Source of the DNA: Zasmidium citrigriseum
Taxonomy: Eukaryota; Ascomycota; Dothideomycetes; Mycosphaerellales; Mycosphaerellaceae
Assembly: GCA_002786025.1 (NCBI GenBank)
Contig: NHNW01000027.1
Location: 310,001-374,000, forward strand
DNA length: 64,000 nucleotides
Reading direction: 5' to 3'
Shown: piece after piece, positions 56,124-64,000 of the stretch
How positions within the stretch are numbered: position 1 is the first letter of the stretch
Layout of the letters: each line of letters opens with the position of its first letter
Translations under genes and position numbers: made by a program
Notes under the pieces: generated by a model
The model's database searches: none
The model's input: only the letters and a program-made list of their open reading frames with translations
What the model was told of the DNA's origin: nothing

Positions 56124-58322
56124 ATGCTTAGCACGATTCTCCTTGCTCTCGTGGCTTCTGCGGCTGCTGTGCCGACCAAGCTGGCCAATATCGTTCATGA
56201 GAAGCGAGAGCCTTTCCATGCCGCCCAGCACACCAAGCTTCAGCCTGTCGCGAGGGATGCTGTACTCCCAGTCCGCATTGGCTTGGCTCAGAGGAATTTG
56301 GATCGGGGATACGACCATTTGATGGAAATGTCAGTGCAAGACCAAATATGCTGAACACACATCAACCCTGCTGACTTGCCACAGCTCCCATCCGTCTTCG
56401 AGCAACTACGGCAGGCATTGGACGGCTGATGAGGTCGCCGAAGAGTTCGAGCCATCCTCTGAGACCGTCAATTCAGTCCTGGAATGGCTCGCTTCCTCTG
56501 GCATCGACCAAGCCAGGCAAACAGCCAATAAGGGCTGGATTGCATTTGATGCTTCTGCAGAGCAGATCGAGCGTCTCTTTGATACTCAGCTCTGTGAGTA
56601 CGAAAGCCGAAATGATGGAAGCATTCGTGTCGGCTGCGATGAGTACTCCCTACCTCAGCATCTCATCCCACATATCGACTACATCACTCCCGGAGTCAAA
56701 CTGTCGCCGCCCGTGATCAAGTCCGTCCTCAAGCGAGACCCCGCGGCTTGGGGCTCGGGCGGCAGGGGACACGGAGGCGGTTGGAACGGCCACGGTCCTG
56801 GAGGCTGGCCACATCACCACTGGGGTGGCCATCCGCCTTTCCGGCCTCCGTACCATGGCCCATGGAAGGCCCCTCCAGGAGCCGGTCAGCTGCCCGAAGA
56901 CTTGCGGACTTGCGGCTTGAACATCACACCAGCTTGTATCCGTGCTCTGTACGACGTTCCATTCCCTCGTGAGACTGTCAATAGCGGTGTCGTTGGCATC
57001 TATGAGGCGGACCGACTCAGTTCTTACAGCCAGGAAGATCTCAATCTGTACTTCCAGCAGTTTGCGCCTTATGTTCCGCAGGGAACGCAGCCGAGCGTCA
57101 TTTCGGTCAATGGTGGTGTTGCACCTGTGCCGGAGAATAGCCCTGTGAACAGCGGTGAGGCGGATATTGATCTCGACATGGTAAGTAACATCATTCCGTG
57201 AGAGGAAGACTCACGCTGACTTTTCACCAGGTCTATGGTCTTCTTGGCCCGGTCGACATCACCTACTACCAAGTCGCCACTCCTGCGAATGCACCGACGG
57301 ACATCATCGGATCTTCATTCGACCCTTTTCTCTTCGCCGTAGACGGTTCCTTCTGCACCGCCAACGCCTCTGTCGCAGGCTACCAATGCGGCGGCGCTCC
57401 GCTGGCCTCCATCGTTTCGTTCTCATACGGCGAGCCCGAATTCAGCGACGGCATTCGCGCCGCCCAGCGAACATGCAACGAGTTCATGAAGCTCTCCTTG
57501 CAAGGACACACTTTCCTCTTCTCGTCAGGAGACTCGGGCGTCGCACAAGCACCTTCTTCTTGCGATTCCAACGGATGCATCTCTCGAGACCTCTCAACCT
57601 TTAATGGACCCATTTTCAATCCCAGCTTGGGTGCCGTGTGTCCTTATGTGCTTTCAGTGGGTGGTACGCAGGTCAACGGCGATAAGACTGTTCGTGATCC
57701 GGAGACAGTCATGTTTCAGCCTGGCGTCCCCGAAGGACCGTCGAACTGCACTACGCCACCCGCTTTTCTGTCCAGCTCTGGCGGGTTCTCGAACTTCTTC
57801 GAGACGCCGGAATATCAGCAATCTGCTGTGGCGTCCTGGCGTTCAAACCACAACCCAGGCTATCCCACGTACGACTTCGATGGTACCGTCTCCAGCATCG
57901 GCGCGAATGGCGGTGTATACAATCGCATTGGCAGAGGCTTTCCAGATGTCTCTGCGAATGGCGCCAACTTCACTACGTTCAATATGGGCATGGAGGAGAA
58001 CTTCTATGGCACGAGTCTGTCCGCTCCTCTATGGGCGGCGTTGTTGGGGATGATCAACCAGAAGAGAGCTGATGCCGGGAAGAGTAACATTGGGTTCGTC
58101 AATGCGGTGCTGTATGAGCATTCGGAGGTGTTTCATGATATTACGCTTGGGCGTAATGCTGGTAAGTTCTTGTCGTGAGAGAGGTGTAAAGTATAGCTGC
58201 TGACTACTCTCACAGGCTGCGGCACCGACGGCTTTGCTGCTGTTCCAGGCTGGGACCCGGTGACTGGGCTGGGGACTCCAAACTTCCCGGCTCTGGAAAA
58301 GCTGTTTCTTAGTCTGCCTTGA
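56124..58322 (+). CDS. Secreted sedolisin (S53 family) serine protease
   Basis: Acid-active serine-carboxyl peptidase, of tripeptidyl-peptidase type, acting outside the cell. The model is join(56124..56329,56385..57180,57231..58161,58216..58322), giving 679 residues. A signal peptide covers 1-16 ([16 protein letters not shown]). The prodomain (about 35-190) includes [18 protein letters not shown]. The S53 catalytic Glu/Asp motif reads GEADIDLDM, just before intron 2. The Ser is in the [10 protein letters not shown] block. The C-terminal calcium site is [13 protein letters not shown]. Between prodomain and enzyme sits an unusual Gly/His/Pro/Trp-rich insert (about 192-237). All introns restore conserved sequence. 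Its stop is 23 bp from that of the convergent GH72-like gene. Confidence 0.93.
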
Positions 58323-58345
58323 GCACGCTGACATGATTATTATGA

Positions 58346-59781
58346 TCAATTGTTCGAGTACATGCTCCAGTCAACACAACTCGGGGGCACGTCACTTGGT
58401 ATCTCGAACTTTTCCATCAGATCCACTTCCCCTTCTTCCTCACCGTCACATCCAAGACTCGCATCCGCACTGCTCGACATCCTTGCATCACTAGTGTCGT
58501 TGAGCGCAGCCTTGCAATCAAAGAAGTCCTCATAAAGCACCAATATCCCAAACTCAGTCTCTCGCCGCTCTCTCACATCTTTCTCAGATGACTCTTCAAA
58601 CCCAGGAGGCAAAATCTGTCCTAGGCCATACTGACTACTCCCATTCCACATCTCGTAGATGCAGCAGCCTGAGAAGACACCAAGCATCTCCTGAGAAAAG
58701 AGACGATCAATGGCCTTGGATTTCTGCGGTCGGGACGCCCCAATTGCGCTGTACTCCGAGATGAAGATCGGTATCGGTGTGTTTTGGTATTGCTGAAGCA
58801 GCTCCTTGAATTGGTCAGATGCATCCCGACGGCTATGGGCAGAGGATAAGGACATCCTGCTATCGAGATTGTCTTTGCCCGTCTGCGGGTCTTCGAGGAT
58901 GGGAAACGATTTGCACTGTTCATGAATGTTAGCTGCCGCAGACAACACAGCGAGGGCTCTAGGAGCGACTGACCGTCCAGAAATCAATCCGATCTTCAAG
59001 CTGCTGGGAACAAAGATGTTTCAAGACCGTTCTATCGATCTCAGTACTACCAGCCATCCCTCCGTACCCGACAGGAAGCCGTCTTTGACCAGTCGATTGG
59101 TGCTTGATCCTCATGTACTGCTTCAAGTCTCGAACCACAGCGGCCACAACTGGTGCACAGTTCAGGCTTGAGATGTTGTTGATCACATCATATGATGCAA
59201 ACACGCCGAGTACGTTGGGATAGGGGCTTATTGCGTCGATTGTGCGGAAGTACTCGGCCATGAGAGCACTGTTGTATGATCCGTGGGGATCGTTGCGTCG
59301 TATGCAGGTGGTTGGTCTTGCGAGCGTCTGCAGACGTTAGTAATGTGTTCTTGATTGGAGCTGTCGCAGCATCTCACGATGAGGACGTATATCCCTGCTT
59401 CCTCTAAGAGCTTCATCGCTCGTCCGCGTGGCTTCGTATTGTCGATTGAGTCTGCTCATCTTAATACAGGCCAGCGACATACTTCGACCGCAGACACTCA
59501 CAGACAAGTATAGTATTTATTCCAAGCTCCTGGAAGAGCTCTACATCATGCCGTAGCCGAGGAAGCTGTTCGTCGGTGATGGGCTCAGGATTGTCGTGTG
59601 TTTGAAGATTGTATGGACCTCTGACAGCATCATATCTTTGGTACACAACACCACGCACAAGGAACTAGTCTTCCATATCAACACTCTGACTCGATGATAT
59701 AACGTGGGTATCGCTCACTCGCTTGTCTCCTCTCATAAGATGTCTGCCTTGCACGGTAACGGGTATTGAAGCGGTCTCCAT
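58346..59781 (-). CDS. Divergent GH72-like protein without signal peptide
   Basis: Related to the Gas/Gel beta-1,3-glucanosyltransferases that elongate wall glucan. The model is complement(join(58346..58915,58974..59327,59378..59451,59502..59664,59719..59781)), giving 407 residues. The GH72 path is clear: KRFLVRGVVYQ, LGINTILVYSIDNTKPRGRA, EEAGIYVLI, DPHGSYN, SPYPNVLGVF, LPVGYGG, and the nucleophile Glu272 in PIFISEYSA. The acid/base motif, normally Asn-Glu before VIN, reads Tyr-Asp (about 146-147). The protein starts METASIPVTVQGRH with no signal peptide and ends without a GPI signal. It is therefore probably intracellular and catalytically altered or inactive, though an unseen upstream signal exon cannot be excluded. 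The exon chain itself is well supported by frame and homology. Confidence 0.85.
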
Positions 59782-60171
59782 TTTGAAAGTCTGTCAAATC
59801 TGTATGACGACTGCAATACAGGTCTTGGGAAGATGACTGCTAAGGGTAATAAGGTAGATATTATATCCACCGTGAAGTGGCGCAATGAAAAGTGCCAGTC
59901 AACAAGGTGTGTGGGAAACCACGCCGCAGGATCTGCCTAGAAGCTGACGTTGCTACCTTCCTAGCAGGGCAAGAAAACTGGAGACTAAGCACGAGGCTTC
60001 GTGAATGCTATATACTTTCTCTTGCTAAGGCACGACTTCCTGAGACGAACGCAAGAGACATCTCATTGGCTTGTTATGGTAGCTGTCTGTGGGGTGCCGA
60101 AGTAACCTCGTCAAAAATGTGTACTTCAGGCTGCAACGCTCAACCATCCTCCCTATCTTCATACCATCTTC
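59782..60171. other. Intergenic, no gene seen
   Basis: Separates the GH72-like start from the stop of the sugar transporter, both on the minus strand. It is somewhat AT-rich. No defined element is seen. Confidence 0.45.
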
Positions 60172-61935
60172 TCACTGCTTCACATCCTTCACCGTAATCG
60201 TCGCCTCCGCAACAGCATCAACCTCCTGAGATGCGAACCTCCACGCCGGAACCTTCCTAGCAAACAAGATATCCAGCTCTTCATACGTCCGTCCCTTAGT
60301 CTCTGGCAATCGAAAGATAGCCCACAGGAGGACGAGCACAGTCGTGCCAAACCAGAGAAAACCGCATTTACCTTTCCAATTGCCCCCGGTCGGGTTGATG
60401 AGATAGCCGTTGATGACGCCGAGGGCGACGCTGCAGAGGTAATAGACGTTGCGGCCGATGGAGAGGGTGTGGGCGCGGACTCTGGTGCTGAGGTTGTTGT
60501 TAGTGAGTGACATTGGAGAGTGGAGGATCTTGCTTACGCTGATGCCTCACCAGCAATAGTGAATGTCTCAGGTCCCACGAACCCAGTATACACAGCAAGC
60601 CAAGCGATGGTACAACCTGCTTGAACCCACTTCGCCGCACTTGACGAGTGGGCTGCGAAGTCCAGACATCCGATGATCAATAGAAGCAGGGCAAGTACAG
60701 AGTACCCAAAGATGAGCAAGGTTCGACGACCAGCGGCGGACATGAACCACCAAGACAGGAACGTCATGACTAGTGCGATGCCGGTGGAGCCCAAGTTGAG
60801 TTTGTACGCAACTTCAGGCGACAGCCCAGCTTGGACGAAGAAAAACGTGCCGTTGTATGCGAAGGCTTGTCCGATGATGGCTTGAGATGCAAGGACAACA
60901 CAAGCGATTTCTGTGCGCCAGCGGTTGAGGCGGTTGAAGCAATCGCGGTATCTGGGCTTTGTATCTAGCGAAAGCTCGAGCTCGTTGGTGTGCTTTATTA
61001 TGGCTAGATGTTGTTGGACTTGCTGTTCGCTGAGGTTGGTTGTAAGGCGGTGGATGGAGTTGGCAGTATCGTCGAATCTGCCCTTGCGGACGAGCCACCA
61101 GGGAGTCTCTGGAGCGAGGAAGGCTAGGATGGATAGGGGGATGACCCAAACCCATTGCACAGCCTAGACAGGACGCTTTAGTCTGGACGCAGTTCAGGAG
61201 CGCATGAGGTTTGAGACTTACAAATGGAATCCTGTACGACCACTCAGTGGTATTACTGATGAGCCCCTGCGCGGAGGTCAGTCTTGATCTTTAGGTGTCG
61301 CCAATAACGAAACGTACCTGCAAGACGCCGGCGGCAATCAATTGGCCAATGACCCAGCAAGCATTGATGAAAGACAGCGAGAACGCACGCAGCACAGTCG
61401 GACAGACCTCCGAGATGTATATCGATCCAATCGAAGCAAAAGCACCAAGCGGAAGCCCATTGAGTACTTGTCCGACGAGCAAGATCTCCCTCGTAGAAGC
61501 GAAGAACGTGCAGAAGATGGTTCCAGACAGGATAGCCATGCCACACAAAATGACCTTTCGAATCCCAAACTTTTCGATGACAGCACCGCCAATGAAGACG
61601 CCAATGGTCTGTCCAAGGAGCGTTCCCATGCCGAAGGCTATCTGCCAAGTGAAGTTGATTGCTTTTGTTCCGAGCTGAGGCTCGTACACGCCGTACTTTG
61701 CGACGAAGCTTGGGTAGGCAAAGAAGCTTTGGATGAGAATCGTGTCGTAGCCTTCCATCACGATGACGAGGGCGATGGCAAAGGACCAGAGGACAGCAGG
61801 ACGATAGGTGACCAAAGCTTGCTTGACCGTCAAGGCGTGTTCTTCTTCGGTAGCTGCAGTGGCTGCTGCGTCGACTTCATGCATCGCTTGCTCGTGGAGT
61901 TCGACAAGATTTTTGGAGTCTCCCGTGGTGGACAT
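60172..61935 (-). CDS. MFS sugar transporter, alpha-glucoside/maltose permease type
   Basis: Proton-coupled sugar uptake at the plasma membrane. The model is complement(join(60172..60487,60538..61163,61222..61266,61318..61935)), giving 534 residues, normal for a 12-helix sugar porter. Signatures include MEGYDTILIQSFFAYPSF in helix 1, IEKFGIRKVILCG after helix 2, PETPWWLVRKGR after helix 6, SAAGRRTLLIFGYSVL and PETKGRTYEELDILFARKVP after helix 12. The latter matches the alpha-glucoside/maltose branch more than glucose carriers. The tiny 45 bp exon 3' of the first intron encodes GLISNTTEWSYRIPF, a conserved segment before helix 6. Substrate is inferred, not proven. The gene next door (GH72-like) gives no clear pathway link. 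Confidence 0.9.
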
Positions 61936-63167
61936 ATTGTCTTAGAATATCAAGTAGGAGATCTGTCAGAGGCAAATACTCAGAGAAGAACAGCAGAAAA
62001 TAGAGATGTCAGGTAGCGGTCATCAGGGGTCACTTTAGTACCACAATTAAAGCGAATCTCTAGCAAGCTGCCAATGCATCTGGGGATCGAAAGCATGTTC
62101 GGCAGTTCATGTCGGAGTGTTGGTCTCGTGCGGTGTTGGAGGCTAGTCGTCCAGTTGCAGCGCCCGGAGGTGTCAGTCCGTGAGTGCAACACATGACATC
62201 TGCAGGTACTGAGTACCTGAGATCATTCACAACTGGGCGGCAGCTGTCAGGTTTTTACTAGGAATGGTCATCAATGCTGTTGCTCCAGGTGGAGTGACAG
62301 ATATCAAGACCGCATCCATGAAATCCAAATGTAGTCAACTCGTTCGTCATTCCGGTAGTATCTCAAGTTATCGTTAAGGCAGATACTTGTCACCTTTCCA
62401 CCTCTTCGCTCCAGCGATATGTTCACCAACTTCAGAACATGCACAGTCTCGGATCCTCTAGCACCCGTACACTTCTGCTTCTGGCCCGTTCACATGATGG
62501 GCCATGTGGGGGGGAATCATCGACGAGGTACTCTTGCCTTGCCCACTTCCGAGCAGACGGTACATAAGACCTGGTTGTTTGAGCTTCACACCGGGTTCTG
62601 ATTCGATACAGAGTCCTGGTCGTTGGTGATGTTGTATCCAGGCCAAGACTTGTGAAAGGAGCTAGAACATGAGGCGTAGCGTGGCCTCGTGCGTCGTATG
62701 GAGAGCTAATGGACAAGCTCGACTTCTGTGGCATCACCGCTTCCGCAATACATCCCCATGGGGTCCCTTGCGCTAGCCAGACAGGATCCGTGGAGTATGG
62801 TCTGATATCTCGCTTCTGCGTCGTAAACGGCAAGTCTCGTCGTCGCTACCAATTCGTACGCATTCGATATCCTCTCAAAACATCCAAAGCAAGAGGCACG
62901 GTTGGGTGCCACCTATGGAGATCTTCACAGTGATCTGTTGGGAATTTCCAACAGTGTTGCACGGATCGCCGTGCTCCGCTTGTGCAGATTCCATGGTATT
63001 TTCAAGCCCATTGCCGACCTGGACGGTACATCGCCCTCGTGGCATTCACATGGTAGCTCGGTACGCTGCAAGGCAGGCTGGGCCACGGTTGAACAACGTA
63101 GCAGTCTCACCGCCTCTGTTCAAGCGGGTGTCGTTCAAGCTTCAGCTTGCTAACAGCCCCTCGATCT
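61936..63167. other. Intergenic, no gene seen
   Basis: About 1.2 kb between the transporter start and the stop of the last gene. Only short motif-less frames are present. It probably holds the transporter promoter and a 3' UTR. Confidence 0.45.
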
Positions 63168-64000
63168 TCAAGTTGGTGACGACCCCGGAAGTTCACTCGG
63201 CTTGACCTGCGTTGGAGCTTCATAGACCACGTTCGGAGCAGCGGCTTCGTAAACCTGCGAGCTGTCTCCTTCGTGTAGCGCAGGTTTGCGTTCTCCCTCT
63301 GCATGTATGTACCCCTCTTCATGTGCCGGCTCACTGTCCAACTCTTGCGTTGCATTTCGCCTCTGCTTTCTGCGTCTCATCCAGAACAACAAGCCACCTG
63401 CCAGAAGCAGCAACGACGCACCGACCCCAACTCCAACTCCCACGCCGATAGCAGTGGTGTTGGTCGAAGATCCACCTCCTGTGCTCGCCGATGTGCTCGA
63501 AGTGGCGCTCGATGTTGAAGTCGGCGTGGTCGTTGACGATACAGCTGATGAGGTCGCTGGATTTCTATTGTCTGGCGCGATCCAGGACTCGCCAGAAATA
63601 AACCCTCCCGACAAATGCTCCTGCTTGGTTCCATACGTATCGACGGCACGAAAACGATGCGGTAGAGTACAGTTGTCGTTTCGACATCTTAGTTCAAATT
63701 CATACCAAGGCTGCGATTGTCCCGCTGCAGAAGACTCGTCAGTGAGTCCAAACATCCAGAAGATTGGGTAGAGACTTACTCGTCACGGTGATGGGGAACT
63801 TATAGTCTCCTCGTCCCGCGACTCCGAAGAAGAGATTGATGGCATCGTACGTCGTCTCCCAGGTGATGTTGATCTTGGTACCTTCGGTGAAGATCTGGGT
63901 GTAGGAGGTATTGGGGTTGGTGAAGCCGCCATCGGCGAATAACGGCGGAGGTGGAAGGTCTTGGTAGGGTGTTGGGATGGGCGCCGCTGAGGTAGTCGAG
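63168..64000 (-). CDS. Type I membrane protein with Ser/Thr stalk, partial
   Basis: The 5' end lies beyond the window. The visible model is complement(join(63168..63724,63780..>64000)), the last about 258 residues. An extracellular part (TNPNTSYTQIFTEGTKINIT, WETTYDAINLFFGVAGRGDY, then WYEFELRCRNDNCTLPHRFR) leads to a Ser/Thr-rich stalk. A Gly/Val-rich transmembrane helix (GVGVGVGVGASLLLLAGGLL) follows, then a basic stop-transfer MRRRKQRR and a short cytoplasmic tail. The layout resembles fungal wall-sensor or Mid2-like proteins, but no WSC domain is visible in the part present. The function is unknown. The intron gtaagt...ctgcag is phase 1 and in a sensible place. Confidence 0.75.

Overview
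This window is nuclear DNA from a filamentous ascomycete. Genes sit on both strands, most are split by 40-70 bp GT-AG introns, and the proteins are typically fungal (PalI, GH72-like, sedolisin, Git3-like GPCR). The order APC5-APN2 beside an HMG-box mating-type gene points to Dothideomycetes, most likely the Capnodiales/Mycosphaerellales group. No bacterial, viral or organellar block was seen. All exon models were read by eye from splice sites and frame continuity.

Left part (1-34.6 kb), ordinary housekeeping and cell-surface genes: ribosomal protein eL37 (-), a broken 2EXR/F-box-like gene (+), a small secreted protein (+), a large EGF-domain single-pass membrane protein (-), a disordered KEN-box protein (+), a seven-helix receptor (-), an EHN-type epoxide hydrolase (-), CPD photolyase (+), a GPI-anchored-type protein (-), PalI/Rim9 (+), a large protein of unknown function (-), a flavocytochrome b2-like 2-hydroxyacid dehydrogenase (+), SAICAR synthetase ADE1 (-) and APC5 (-).

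Middle (34.6-51.6 kb), the mating-type region: APC5 and APN2 are divergent. APN2 is followed by a large pseudogene carrying five Gln-type stop codons and a frameshift. Then comes a 6.6 kb tract with no convincing gene, which holds decayed tandem repeats (about 145-155 bp at 42.4-43.4 kb, about 170 bp at 45.3-46.8 kb). After it sit a homeodomain-like gene of unknown identity (-), MAT1-2-1 with its HMG box (+), a second decayed array of about 75 bp units, and another orphan gene (+). No MAT1-1 alpha-box gene was seen, so this looks like a MAT1-2 idiomorph of a heterothallic strain.

Right part (51.8-64 kb): an NVJ2-like PH/SMP lipid-transfer protein (+), a secreted sedolisin protease (+), a GH72-like protein that lacks both a signal peptide and the acid/base Glu (-), an alpha-glucoside/hexose-type MFS transporter (-), and a type I membrane protein cut by the window edge (-).

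The most unusual parts are the MAT region, with two orphan genes embedded in decayed repeat arrays, the mutated pseudogene next to it, and the divergent GH72 protein.
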